Of a DNA stretch of 64,000 bases, positions 25,518 to 34,104 are shown one piece after another (the stretch's first letter is position 1; the number at the start of each line of letters is the position of its first letter). The position numbers and the translations under genes were made by a program. Source of the stretch: Elusimicrobiota bacterium. Lineage in GTDB: Bacteria > Elusimicrobiota > Elusimicrobia > UBA1565 > UBA9628. The notes under the pieces were generated by a model, which did no database searches, was not told the DNA's origin, and saw only the letters and a program-made list of their open reading frames with translations. The stretch is taken from NCBI GenBank assembly GCA_016182905.1, contig JACPFR010000016.1, positions 1 to 64,000 on the forward strand. The letters run 5' to 3'.

Positions 25518-26342
25518 ATGAAACCCCCTCTGCTTCTCCTGGCGTTCCTGTCGCTCGCCGCGGCCGCGGGCGCAGCCGACGCGCCGCCGGCGAAGAAGAA
25601 GAGCTGGGCGAAGCCCTCGGGGTCGTCCCCGTCCGCGCAGCCCGGCGCGCGCGTCGAGCGCAGGAAGCCCGGCTTCGCCCCGGGCGGAGAGGGCCTGAGC
25701 CAGACGGGGGGCGGGGCCATCTCGAGCGGCGGCGAGTCCGTCGCGGGAGCCGGCGTCTCGAGGGGGGCGGCCGACAAGCGCGCCAAGCCGAACCCCGGCG
25801 CGGGCTCGTCGAGCGGCGGCGGCGGGGCCGCGGGCGGCGCCTCCGCGTCGGCGTCGAAGTCCTTCGAGAAGGCGAAGATGTCGGTCTCGGTCTCGTCGAA
25901 CGGTCCGTGGGTGCAGAACGGGGAGGCGTGCAACACCGGCAAGGTCTATTCCCGCACCACCGGCGTCGACCGCGCCAAGCCGCCCAAGGGCTGCGCCTCG
26001 CCGTTCGACAGCAAGGACTGCCTCGACGTCGCGAAGCACCGGGAGTTCCTGCCCAACGAGTGGGTCGATCCGTTCACGATCCAGACCGTCGTCAACGGGC
26101 CGGACTATCCCGCGGGAAAATACGCGATGTACCTGAGCGACTCCAAGAAAAGCGTCAAGCAGGTCGGCTTCGCGACGCTGAAGGCCTGCGCCCCGCCGGC
26201 TCCGGCCTGCCGCTGGACCAGCCCCGACGCGGTGATCGGGCCGTGCAACGGCCCGGGCTGCAGTAATCCGCCCTGCTCGACGGCCAACAAGGGCGCGCAG
26301 GGCATGGGCGGCGGCGGGATGTGGACCTGCACCTGCGACTGA
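25518..26342 (+). CDS. Exported Cys-rich protein with Gly/Ser-rich linker, unknown
   Basis: 274 residues with a signal peptide (MKPPLLLLAFLSLAAAAGA). A basic, low-complexity Gly/Ser/Pro/Ala region (about 20-115) precedes a compact domain with about ten cysteines (about 120-274) containing SSNGPWVQNGEACNTGKVY and ending CSTANKGAQ...WTCTCD. Disulfides are likely. In style it resembles the exported protein at 2256-3383 (signal, Cys pairs, Gly linker), but no shared motif was found. Start chosen at 25518 for the signal peptide and the -10 spacing. Family not recognised. Confidence 0.7.
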   Translation: MKPPLLLLAFLSLAAAAGAADAPPAKKKSWAKPSGSSPSAQPGARVERRKPGFAPGGEGLSQTGGGAISSGGESVAGAGVSRGAADKRAKPNPGAGSSSGGGGAAGGASASASKSFEKAKMSVSVSSNGPWVQNGEACNTGKVYSRTTGVDRAKPPKGCASPFDSKDCLDVAKHREFLPNEWVDPFTIQTVVNGPDYPAGKYAMYLSDSKKSVKQVGFATLKACAPPAPACRWTSPDAVIGPCNGPGCSNPPCSTANKGAQGMGGGGMWTCTCD

Positions 26343-26357
26343 CGCCGTGCGCGCCGC

Positions 26358-28136
26358 TCAGCGAGGCGGGCGGGGGACCAGGGGGTCGTACCAGAGCCCC
26401 GCGCGGCGGGCCAGCGCGATGACGGCGAAGCTGGCCTCGGTGACGACCTTCTCCCAGGAGGCCTCGCCGCGGGCGATCCTGTCGAGGTCGTCCTCGAGCC
26501 GCGCGGTGTAGTCCATGTCGATGAAGTTCCCGGTGTAGTTGCGCACGAGGAAGTCGCTGGCCGACAGGCCGAGCGGCGTGGCGTGCAGCTTGCGCTTCTC
26601 TTCCTTCACATATCCCCTCTCGAGGATGACGCGCATGATGGCGGCGTACGTGGACGGGCGGCCGATGCCCTCGGCCTCGAGCTTCTTGATCAAGGACGCC
26701 TGGGTGTAGCGGGGCGGCGGTTTGGTCGAGCGCTTGAGGGCGGCGATGTCGAGCAAGGTCAGCGGGTCGCCCGGATCCAGCATCGGCAGCTCCCCGTCGC
26801 TCTCGTCGTCCTCCTCGGGCTCCGCGCCGTCCTTCTTGCCCTTCTTCTTGGCCTCCTCGGTGGCGTCCTCGCCGGCGAGCCGGCGCCAGCCGTCGAAGAG
26901 GAGGACCTTGCCCTTGGCCTGGAACACGCCCATGGGAGCCATGTCCCCCTTCTCGGTCTTCCAGGAGTCCGGGGCGCAGGCGACGTCGATGGTCGTGATC
27001 TGGTCGCGCCCGGGAGCCATCTGGCAGGCGACGAAGCGCTGCCAGATCAGGCGGTAGAGCTTGCCCGCGTCGCCGCCGATCCCGTCCGGGCCGGTCTCCG
27101 CGTGCGTGGGGCGTATGGCCTCGTGGGCCTCCTGGGCGTTGGCGGCCTTGGTCGCGTGGATGATGGGGGACTTGGGCAGGTACTCGGGGGGGAAGTCCTT
27201 CTTGATCACTGCGCGCGCCTCCGCGAGGCCTTCGGGCGACAGCGCGGTCGAGTCGGTTCGGTGATAGGTGATCTTCCCGTCTTCGAACAGGGCCTGCAGG
27301 TGCTTCATCGTCGCGTCGGGATTGAAGCCCAGGCGCACCGACGCGGCCTGCTGGACGGTCGCCGTCGTGAACGGCGGAGGGGGGTTGCGCGCCGAATCCC
27401 GCCGGTCGCAGGTCAGCACGCGCCAAGGCACGGTCTTCGCCCACGCCGTCGTCTTCTCGGCCAGAGCGGGGTCGCGCAGGCGCTGGCCGAGGGGGTGGTC
27501 CTTCCAGGCGATCAGCTTCGCGGCGAACGGGGGCGGGGAGCCGTCCTTCTCGAGCCTAGCCGACAGGACGAAATAATCGACGGTCTTGTGCTTGCCGATC
27601 TCCTTCTCGCGGTCGGCGACCAGGCGCAGCGCCACGGACTGGACCCGGCCCGCGCTGCGCGCGTCCTTGGAGACCTTCCGCAAAGTCGGGCTCACCACCC
27701 AGCCGACGACCCGGTCGAGCACCCGGCGGGCCTGCTGGGCGTCGACGAGGCGCTGGTCAATCGGACGGGGCTTGGCCATCGCCTTCTGCACCTCGGCCTT
27801 CGTCACGGCGTGGAAGACGACGCGGCTGTACTTGCGCTCGCCCAGCAGCTGACTGACGTGCCAGGCGATCGCCTCGCCCTCGCGGTCGGGGTCGGTGGCG
27901 AGGATGACCTCGTCGGCCTTCTTCGCCAGGTCCTCGAGCTCGCGAACGTGCCGCGCGGAGCGCTCGATGGTCGCGTAGACCGGCTTGATCTTCCCGTCGA
28001 CGAACTCGACCGACAGGCCGCCGGCCGCGGGGAGGTCCCGGACGTGGCCGAAGGACGCGGCGACCCGGTAGTCGGCGCCGAGGAAGTCCTTGATCTTGCG
28101 GACCTTGTTCGGCGACTCGACGATGACGAGCTTCAT
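26358..28136 (-). CDS. topA: DNA topoisomerase I (type IA), short form
   Basis: 592 residues. Relaxes negative supercoils by a single-strand break. TOPRIM domain: KLVIVESPNK with the catalytic Glu and ATDPDREGEAIAWH. Active-site Tyr in GKITYHRTDSTALS (His replaces the usual Met of ITYMRTDS, Tyr is kept). GRPSTYAAIM and RYTQASLIKKLE are typical. An acidic/lysine-rich insertion lies near residues 440-465. The C-terminal zinc ribbons of E. coli TopA (865 aa) are missing entirely. It lies 19 bp after an ArsR-type gene and is probably in the same transcript. Whether this is the only TopA of the cell cannot be seen. Confidence 0.92.
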   Translation of the reverse strand: MKLVIVESPNKVRKIKDFLGADYRVAASFGHVRDLPAAGGLSVEFVDGKIKPVYATIERSARHVRELEDLAKKADEVILATDPDREGEAIAWHVSQLLGERKYSRVVFHAVTKAEVQKAMAKPRPIDQRLVDAQQARRVLDRVVGWVVSPTLRKVSKDARSAGRVQSVALRLVADREKEIGKHKTVDYFVLSARLEKDGSPPPFAAKLIAWKDHPLGQRLRDPALAEKTTAWAKTVPWRVLTCDRRDSARNPPPPFTTATVQQAASVRLGFNPDATMKHLQALFEDGKITYHRTDSTALSPEGLAEARAVIKKDFPPEYLPKSPIIHATKAANAQEAHEAIRPTHAETGPDGIGGDAGKLYRLIWQRFVACQMAPGRDQITTIDVACAPDSWKTEKGDMAPMGVFQAKGKVLLFDGWRRLAGEDATEEAKKKGKKDGAEPEEDDESDGELPMLDPGDPLTLLDIAALKRSTKPPPRYTQASLIKKLEAEGIGRPSTYAAIMRVILERGYVKEEKRKLHATPLGLSASDFLVRNYTGNFIDMDYTARLEDDLDRIARGEASWEKVVTEASFAVIALARRAGLWYDPLVPRPPR

Positions 28137-28155
28137 GCGCCGGGGCCCCGGGGCG

Positions 28156-28500
28156 TCAGGCTTTGGAGAGCCGGTCCAGCACGGCGCGGCTGTCCTGGAG
28201 CCGCTTGCTCAGGATGTGCGCGATCGGGCGCAGCACCCGGAAGATCTCCTTGTCGCGGATGGAGTAGTACACGGTGACCTTCTCGTGCCGGGAGGAGACG
28301 AGTCCGGCCTGGCGCAGGATCGCCAGGTGCTTGGAGATGGCCGACTGCTCGACGCCGAACTCCTGGACCATGTGGCCGACCGAGGACTCGCCCTGGCGCA
28401 GGAACTCGATGATCTCCAGGCGCACGGGATGCGCCAGCGACCGCAAGAAGTCGGACTTGATCTTGAACACCAGCTTGTCGGTGAGGTTCTTGGGGGCCAT
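28156..28500 (-). CDS. ArsR-family transcriptional regulator without metal-binding Cys
   Basis: 114 residues, single winged-helix domain: LAHPVRLEIIEFLRQGE, then VEQSAISKHLAILRQAGLV (recognition helix) and EKVTVYYSIRD (wing). There is no cysteine at all, so it does not sense metal through the classic ELCVCDL site. The ATG at 28500 is preferred over 28518 because TATCAT (28512-28507) ends 6 nt upstream; no Shine-Dalgarno. It precedes topA by 19 bp and faces a small membrane protein gene across an AT-rich palindrome that may be its operator. Confidence 0.88.
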   Translation of the reverse strand: MAPKNLTDKLVFKIKSDFLRSLAHPVRLEIIEFLRQGESSVGHMVQEFGVEQSAISKHLAILRQAGLVSSRHEKVTVYYSIRDKEIFRVLRPIAHILSKRLQDSRAVLDRLSKA

Positions 28501-28564
28501 GGAGCGATGATACGCCATCCGCGCCCCTGCTTCAACCCCTTGCCCCGCCTTTCAATATATGATA

Positions 28565-28584
28565 ATATGTTCATATAAACATAT
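28565..28584. promoter_or_regulatory. AT-rich palindrome, possible ArsR-family operator
   Basis: Arms ATATGTT (28565-28571) and AACATAT (28578-28584) around a 6-nt spacer. The region 28550-28600 is strikingly AT-rich for this genome and lies between the ArsR-like gene and the divergent small membrane gene, whose ATG at 28583 it overlaps. Position and form fit an operator of an ArsR-type repressor; binding is inferred. Confidence 0.45.
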
Positions 28585-28804
28585 GAGAATAAATGTAATA
28601 AAGAAGGCGCGCCGGCGGGCCGTGAAGCTCCTGGGCCTCTGCCTGGCGGTCGCCTTGGTCGGCGCCGGCGGCGCCGCGATTGTCTCGAAGCTGCGCGATT
28701 CCGCCCCCGAGCTCCAGCGCCCCGACCTGCTCATCGCGATGGGCATCTGCGTCGCCGTCTGGCTCGGCGGGGCCTCCTCCGAAGAAGCCACCCCGGAAGC
28801 CTAG
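28583..28804 (+). CDS. Small membrane protein, unknown
   Basis: 73 residues: a basic start (IKKARRRAVK), one clear hydrophobic helix (LLGLCLAVALVGAGGAAIV), a polar stretch and a second short hydrophobic helix (LLIAMGICVAVWLGG) with an acidic tail. An in-frame ATG at 28559 would add eight residues. It ends 9 bp before the YoaK-like gene and is probably co-transcribed with it. No family recognised; coding is plausible but not certain because of its size. Confidence 0.5.
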   Translation: MRINVIKKARRRAVKLLGLCLAVALVGAGGAAIVSKLRDSAPELQRPDLLIAMGICVAVWLGGASSEEATPEA

Positions 28805-28813
28805 GTCCTCCCG

Positions 28814-29596
28814 ATGTTCCGCTACAAGCTCGACGAGGTCCCCGACCGCGGCGTCATCTTCCACTGGCTGCTGCTCGGGTTCAACGCCGGCTGCATCAAC
28901 ACCGGCGGCTTCCTGGCGACGGGACGCTTCGTCACGCACGTCACCGGCTTCGCCACGCTCTTCGGCGTGGATTTCCAGTCGATCGGGCTGCTGGCGTCGC
29001 TCCAGATCCTGTCCGTGCCGGTGTTCTTCCTGCTCGGCGCGATGATCGCAGGCCTGCTGACCGACCGCCCGATCCACCTCAAGAGCGCGCCCCACTACGA
29101 CTACGTGATGGCGCTGTGCGCGGCGTGCCTCCTCCTGGCCGCCCTGGCGGGCGGGTTCGACTATTTCGGCGCCTTCGGCGAGAGCTTCCACCTCAAGCAT
29201 ACCTACCTGCTGCTGGCGCTGCTCTGCCTGGCCAGCGGCCTGCAGAACGGGGCGATCACCTCGTCCTCGGGCAGCTCCGTGCGGACGACGCACCTGACGG
29301 GCTTGACGACCGACCTGGGCCTCGGCTTCGCCCGCATGCTCACCTTCCGCGGGGGCGAGCGCCTGCGGGCGGAATGGCGGGCCAACAGCCTGCGGGCGGG
29401 GACCATCCTCGCGTTCGTCCTGGGCTCGGCGGCGGGCGCCACCCTGTTCTCCCGCCTTCAGTTCCGCGGCTTCATCGTCCCTGCCTTGATCTCGGGCTAC
29501 GCGGCCTGGCACGGGCGGCGGCTCAAGCACGTCGCCCACCGCAAGGACGTCCTGCCCGAGACCCTTCCGTCCCCGCTCGAGCCGCGCCTCAGCTGA
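28814..29596 (+). CDS. YoaK/DUF1275-family membrane protein
   Basis: 260 residues with six predicted hydrophobic helices. The N-terminal GFNAGCINTGGFLATGRFVTH and the central ASGLQNGAITSSSG and RTTHLTGLTTDLG are hallmarks of the DUF1275 (YoaK) inner-membrane family. Function is unknown in general. Follows the small membrane protein by 9 bp. Its stop codon directly abuts the stop of the convergent ligase gene. Confidence 0.88.
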   Translation: MFRYKLDEVPDRGVIFHWLLLGFNAGCINTGGFLATGRFVTHVTGFATLFGVDFQSIGLLASLQILSVPVFFLLGAMIAGLLTDRPIHLKSAPHYDYVMALCAACLLLAALAGGFDYFGAFGESFHLKHTYLLLALLCLASGLQNGAITSSSGSSVRTTHLTGLTTDLGLGFARMLTFRGGERLRAEWRANSLRAGTILAFVLGSAAGATLFSRLQFRGFIVPALISGYAAWHGRRLKHVAHRKDVLPETLPSPLEPRLS

Positions 29597-31504
29597 TCAT
29601 CGCGGCTTGCGCGCGGTGCCCCGGCCGTTCGTCCGGCTCCGGCCGGCTTTTTCCGCGAGCCGCCGCTCCATGAGGTCGTTGGCGGCGACCTGGAGGCGCA
29701 CGCGCTCGTCCGTCGCGTCGAGCGCCTCGGCCTTGCCCGCGGCGAGGCGGGCTTCCTCGAGGTTCCCGGCGGCGCGGGCGGCCTCGGACCAGGCGACCAG
29801 GTTCTCGAGGTACAGCGGATCGAGCTCCGCCTGGCGGGCGCGCTCCGCCGCCGCCGCCGGCCAGTCGCCGAGCTTGGCGTAGGCCGCTGCGCGCGCGGCG
29901 TGGACGAGGACGTAATCGGGCGCCTGGTCCTGGAGCCGGTCGTAGGCGGCGAGCGCCTCCTCGTGTCTGCCCATGTCGCTGAGCGCGTTGCCCTTGAAGT
30001 ACAGGGACATCGTGTGGCCGGGGCTGCCCGGGAGGACTTTCGCGAACAGCTCGACCGCCCTGGGCAGGTCCTTGCTCTTGGCGAAATAGATCGCGCTGTT
30101 GAGGTTCACGTCGGAGCGCAGCCACAGGCCGGGAATCACCGCGAGCCCGGCGAACGCCAGGAGGCTCGGCGCGTACAGCGCGCGGCGGATGCTCTCGGAG
30201 ACGGGCAGCGGATAGACGCTGACGGCGGCGCGCCGCGCGGCGAGAGGGGCGAGTCCGGCGGCGAGGCCGGCGAGGGGCCAGGCGTACCAGCCCGTCGCGG
30301 GCGAGTACCCCGCCCAGCCGAGGTGGGCGGCGGCCAGGGCGCCGGCGGCGGCGGCGGTGAATCCCGCGGCATACACGGATTCCGGCAGAGCTCCCGCGCG
30401 GCGCAGCGAGGAGGCGCCGCGCGCGCCGGTCCAGAGAGCGGCTCCGAACAGCCACACCCACAAAGCCGCGCCGAGGACGCCGAGCTCGACGGCGACGCCG
30501 AGCAGGGCGAGCTCGGGGTATTGGGTCATCGTGTTGTGGCCGGGCCCCTCCATGCGGATGATCTCGACCGGGCGGAAGCGCGGATAATGGAGGGAGAAGG
30601 ACCCGGGCCCGAACCCCGTCAGCGGCCGCTCGGCGACCATGCGCCATTGCGCGGCGGCGGTGTGACGGCGGAATTCGTTCGCGTAGGACCAGCTGTCCTT
30701 CTTCGGCGCGGAAGCGAGCGCGGCGGCGCCGCCGACGACGGCCGCGGCGAGCAGGGCGAGGCCCGCCGACCTGAGGGCCGGGCGCGTGCGCAGCGAGGCC
30801 GCCACGATCAGGGCGTAGAGAACGCACGCGGCGGCGAAGCCGGCGGCGCCCATCGCCGAGGAGGTCAGGACGACCGCCGCGCCGGCGACGGGAAGAAGGA
30901 GCATCGCGGCGGCTCGCAGCGGCGACGGCGTCTCCGGGTCGAGATCGAGCGTCAGGGCCAGCGGCGCCGCGACGGCGAGAAAGGAGGCGCACAGGTACGG
31001 ATCGGCCAGGGTCGAGAAGACGCGGCTTCCGAAGGCGCCCTTCCAGATGAACGGGTCGAAGCCGGCGGCCTGGGACAGGCCGTACAGCGCGACGATCCAG
31101 GCGGCGGCGACCGTGAGCGCGGCGAACCGCGCGGCGGAGCGCGCCCCGGCGAAGCCGAGGAACGCGGCCAGGAAGCCGACGAGCATGGTGAGCTGGGTCA
31201 GGAAGTCGGGCAGCGCTCCCAGCTTGTGCGGCTCGGCCGCGAAGCGGACGATCATCCACGTCCCGTAGGCCAGGGCCGGCAGGAGCGCGGTCCAGGAGGC
31301 CGCGGGGGCCTGGAAGCGGCCGCGCGAGATCCCCTGCCACAGCCAGCCGAACAGCATGGTCAGCGCGCCCCACTGCAGGACGGTGTACTTGATGGCCGTC
31401 GAGTCGTAGGAGCGCAGGTAGAACGCGAGCGGAAGGACGAAGGCCGTCGTGAGCAGGGCGAGCTCGCCCAGGCGATGGAACGATTCGGCGGCAGGGGTTC
31501 TCAT
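29597..31504 (-). CDS. O-antigen ligase-like membrane protein with C-terminal TPRs
   Basis: 635 residues. About twelve membrane helices (to about residue 445) with the large periplasmic-loop signature RPLTGFGPGSFSLHYPRFRP and GHNTMTQYPELALLG, typical of the Wzy_C/WaaL family that joins or polymerises glycans at the periplasmic face. The last ~180 residues are tetratricopeptide repeats (LYFKGNALSDMGRHEEAL, YVLVHAARAAAYAKLGDW). It is the third gene of an operon with an ECF sigma and its anti-sigma factor, overlapping the latter by 4 bp. The substrate could be surface polysaccharide or glycoprotein. Confidence 0.83.
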   Translation of the reverse strand: MRTPAAESFHRLGELALLTTAFVLPLAFYLRSYDSTAIKYTVLQWGALTMLFGWLWQGISRGRFQAPAASWTALLPALAYGTWMIVRFAAEPHKLGALPDFLTQLTMLVGFLAAFLGFAGARSAARFAALTVAAAWIVALYGLSQAAGFDPFIWKGAFGSRVFSTLADPYLCASFLAVAAPLALTLDLDPETPSPLRAAAMLLLPVAGAAVVLTSSAMGAAGFAAACVLYALIVAASLRTRPALRSAGLALLAAAVVGGAAALASAPKKDSWSYANEFRRHTAAAQWRMVAERPLTGFGPGSFSLHYPRFRPVEIIRMEGPGHNTMTQYPELALLGVAVELGVLGAALWVWLFGAALWTGARGASSLRRAGALPESVYAAGFTAAAAGALAAAHLGWAGYSPATGWYAWPLAGLAAGLAPLAARRAAVSVYPLPVSESIRRALYAPSLLAFAGLAVIPGLWLRSDVNLNSAIYFAKSKDLPRAVELFAKVLPGSPGHTMSLYFKGNALSDMGRHEEALAAYDRLQDQAPDYVLVHAARAAAYAKLGDWPAAAAERARQAELDPLYLENLVAWSEAARAAGNLEEARLAAGKAEALDATDERVRLQVAANDLMERRLAEKAGRSRTNGRGTARKPR

Positions 31505-31878
31505 GGCATCCTCCCGGAGGCGAGCTCGTCGCCTTTGTCGAACTGCTGGCTGGGCGCGCCGGACCAGCCGATGGCGACGGCGAACAGGGCCAGCGCGGCG
31601 GCGGCGACCGCGACCCCGGACAGGTCGCGGGGCCACAGGTCGAGCTCGACCTTCGCCGCGGGGCGCGGCTCGGGCGCTTTCCGCTCGGCCTTCAGCGTCG
31701 CGGCGAGGCGGGCCTTGAAGTCTCCCGCGGGGACTCCCAGGGGCGAGGCGGCGGCGGGGGACTGCGCCCTGCACTCGGCGCACGACGCGAGGTGCGCGGC
31801 GACGGCCTGGGCGCGGCGGGGCGTCAGCCGTCCCTCGGCGTGGAGGTCGAGCACGGCGCGGGCGGCGTGGCAGTTCAT
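31501..31878 (-). CDS. Zinc-finger anti-sigma factor (membrane)
   Basis: 125 residues. N-terminal zinc anti-sigma (ZAS) motif with H29-x3-C33-x2-C36 in AAHLASCAECRAQ, then a linker, one membrane helix (VAVAAAALALFAVAIGW, about 92-108) and a short outer tail. It should hold the adjacent ECF sigma factor at the membrane until a signal releases it. Overlaps the sigma gene and the ligase gene by 4 bp on each side. Confidence 0.88.
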   Translation of the reverse strand: MNCHAARAVLDLHAEGRLTPRRAQAVAAHLASCAECRAQSPAAASPLGVPAGDFKARLAATLKAERKAPEPRPAAKVELDLWPRDLSGVAVAAAALALFAVAIGWSGAPSQQFDKGDELASGRMP

Positions 31879-32390
31879 GACAGGAGCTCCTTGAGCTTGG
31901 CGCGCCCGCGGTGCAGGCGCACGTCGAGGGCGGACAGCGAGCAGCCGAGGGTGGAGGCGGCCTCCTCGCGCGGCACCCCTTCGAGGTCGACGAGGACGAT
32001 CGCCATGCGCATCGCGGGCGTGATCAAGGTCAGCGCCCCTTGGACCCGGTCGGTGTTCTCCCGGGCCTGGGCCAGGCGCTCCGGCCCCGGGGCGGTCTCG
32101 GCGAGGAAGTCCTCGAGCGAGGCCGAGTCCTCGTCTTTTTTATGGGACAGGGACACCGAGCGGCGCGAGGCCTCTTTGCGCAGGCTCGTGAAGTAGACGT
32201 TCTTCAGGATCTGCACCATCCAGGCCTCGAAGGGCAGGCTCGGGTCGTATTTGTCGAAGTATTTCATGACTCTCAAGAAAGCCTCCTGGACGACGTCGCC
32301 CGCGTCGGTTGAGTTGCCCGTCATGCGCAAGGCGACGGCATAGGCCTTGTCGGCGTGCAGGGCGATGAGGCGGTCGATCTCGGCGTCCAC
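31875..32390 (-). CDS. ECF-type RNA polymerase sigma factor
   Basis: 171 residues. Region 2 with ADKAYAVALRMTGNSTDAGDVVQEAFLRV and FEAWMVQILKN (here split, both standard), region 4 with ITPAMRMAIVLVDLEGVPREEAASTLGCS and LDVRLHRGRAKLKELL. Starts at GTG 32390 behind GGAAG; a TATAAT at 32460-32455 lies about 65 nt upstream. First of the sigma, anti-sigma, ligase operon. Its targets are unknown; cell-envelope stress control is the usual theme for this type. Confidence 0.92.
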   Translation of the reverse strand: MDAEIDRLIALHADKAYAVALRMTGNSTDAGDVVQEAFLRVMKYFDKYDPSLPFEAWMVQILKNVYFTSLRKEASRRSVSLSHKKDEDSASLEDFLAETAPGPERLAQARENTDRVQGALTLITPAMRMAIVLVDLEGVPREEAASTLGCSLSALDVRLHRGRAKLKELLS

Positions 32391-32545
32391 CTGGGCTTCC
32401 TTGTTTTTCCTTACCGCGGCTCGAGGCGAGAACTTACATGCCGCAGTGACATGGATTATAACAACCTAAGTGGGTCCTATGGCTGAGCGGCCTGGGTCTA
32501 AAGACGGTCGACGCGCTTTCCTTAAGCGGCTAATATGTTGGCGAG

Positions 32546-34087
32546 ATGAAGATGTCCCCTATGAGGATGTCCTTCCTGGCGGTCGCCGCCCTCCTGGCGG
32601 CGGGTCCTCTATCCGCCCAAACCCGGCTCGGGGCGTTCGGCGAAGCGGGCGCGAACGGCGCCTCGGGCGTCTCGGTCAATTCGACTTTGTCCGGCCCCGC
32701 GGCGCCCGCTTTCTCTCCGTCCCTGTCCGCCGCCTCGCTGAACCCGTCTTTGACCGCTCCGGCCGCCGCGGTCTCGCCGGCGGCCGCCGTGAAGGCCGCG
32801 GCCCCGGTCCCGGCCGCGCTGCCCAAGGACGAGGCCGTCCGCGCGACGCTCGAGGCGCTGGCGCCCGAGAAGCTCGAGAGGATCTCCGGCGAATCCGCGA
32901 AAGCCTTGTCCGGGCGCCTCCTCGGCCTCGAGGAAGGCCGCGGCGAGTCCGCCGACGCCGTCTCCGGCCGCTTCGCGGCCTCCGCTCCCGAGCTCGAGCC
33001 GTCGTCGGACCGGGGCGTCGAGCCGGCGCATGAGCCGCGCGCGCCCGAGCCCTCGCGCCCGACCTACGGCCTGCGCCGGACCCTCGCCGACCGGTTCCAT
33101 CACGCCCGTCTCCTGGCCCAGAACTACTACTGGTACTCGGTCACGCACATCGTGGACATGTACCCCGCCTACCAGCAGCGCTGGGAGGAGGCGAAGGCGA
33201 AGGGCGCGGCCAACGTGTCCCGTCCGCGCGCGTTCTTCGCCCACATGCGCATCGCCGCGGGAAGCGGCCGCTTCTATGTCCTCGGCGCGGCGCCGCTCGA
33301 GGACGACGCCGTGATCTCGACCTTCCGCGCCGACCTCCTCCGCTGGTTCGACGCCCCGGGCGTCATCGGAGCGCGCGAGCTCGCCGCGTTCGATGCTTTC
33401 ACCGCCCGCGCGAAGTCCTATAACGCCGAGCGCCGCGCGCCGTCGAACATGCGCAAGCACATCCGCGACGCCCTGCTCAAAGCCGCGACGATGGAGCCGT
33501 CCAAGATCGCCGCGTTCTTCGACTCGCTCCTGGTCGAGGAGACCGCCCGCGAGACCGCCGACTTCCAGAACAAGGGCGCGCAGAAGCGCATCCTCGACGC
33601 GTTCAGGAAGGAGATGATGGACACGCTCGCGGAGGAGCCGGAGGGCGCGACGGGCCGCATCCGCGCCGCCATCCTCCTCGGCAGCTTCGCGACCGGCTCG
33701 GCCGGCCCGAAGAGCGATTTCGACGTCGAGCTCCTGACCGACGGCGGCAGCAACGCGCGCTCCGCGGCCTTCATCAGGCGCCTGACCGGACGCTGGGTCG
33801 CCACGGGGCACCACGCGCGCAACCCGGTCACCGTCCACGACTTCCCGTCCACGCCGACGCGCGGCATCATCGACCTCGTCCACACCGGCGACTACATCGT
33901 GATCTCCCTCGACCCCGCGCTCGAGGCCGAGCTCCAGCGCAAGCCCGGCGAATACGCTCCCCGCATGGTCCGCGCGGACAGCCTGCGGGGCAAGGTCAAC
34001 CGCGCGATGCAGTACGGCGTGATCGTCGCCTCCACCTACATCGGCCAGCTCAAGGCGCGCTTCGGCGCGGCCTCGTCCCGCCGCTAA
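32546..34087 (+). CDS. Exported protein with nucleotidyltransferase-like domain
   Basis: 513 residues with a signal peptide (about 1-25, ending PLSAQT). Residues 25-170 are Ala/Pro/Ser-rich and probably disordered; a helical domain follows (about 175-365). The C-terminal part has AAILLGSFATGSAGPKSDFD, the Pol-beta-type nucleotidyltransferase motif with G379-S380 and acidic D391, D393 (SDFDVEL). Such enzymes normally use ATP inside the cell, so a signal peptide is unexpected. TAATAT (32531-32536) ends 9 nt before the ATG. Substrate unknown; it may be a derived, non-catalytic version. Confidence 0.75.
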   Translation: MKMSPMRMSFLAVAALLAAGPLSAQTRLGAFGEAGANGASGVSVNSTLSGPAAPAFSPSLSAASLNPSLTAPAAAVSPAAAVKAAAPVPAALPKDEAVRATLEALAPEKLERISGESAKALSGRLLGLEEGRGESADAVSGRFAASAPELEPSSDRGVEPAHEPRAPEPSRPTYGLRRTLADRFHHARLLAQNYYWYSVTHIVDMYPAYQQRWEEAKAKGAANVSRPRAFFAHMRIAAGSGRFYVLGAAPLEDDAVISTFRADLLRWFDAPGVIGARELAAFDAFTARAKSYNAERRAPSNMRKHIRDALLKAATMEPSKIAAFFDSLLVEETARETADFQNKGAQKRILDAFRKEMMDTLAEEPEGATGRIRAAILLGSFATGSAGPKSDFDVELLTDGGSNARSAAFIRRLTGRWVATGHHARNPVTVHDFPSTPTRGIIDLVHTGDYIVISLDPALEAELQRKPGEYAPRMVRADSLRGKVNRAMQYGVIVASTYIGQLKARFGAASSRR

Positions 34088-34104
34088 GCGCTATACTATC
34101 CCCT

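Noticed and set aside
27230-27280. Possible inactivation of topoisomerase I (ITYHRTDS instead of ITYMRTDS)
   Set aside because: The catalytic Tyr and following Arg are present, and TOPRIM acidic residues are intact.
32461-32530. tRNA-like look (GGCTGAGCGGCC...GTCGACGCGC) in the gap before the exported NTase-like gene
   Set aside because: No T-arm GGTTCGAATCC-like segment and no acceptor stem pairing could be found.
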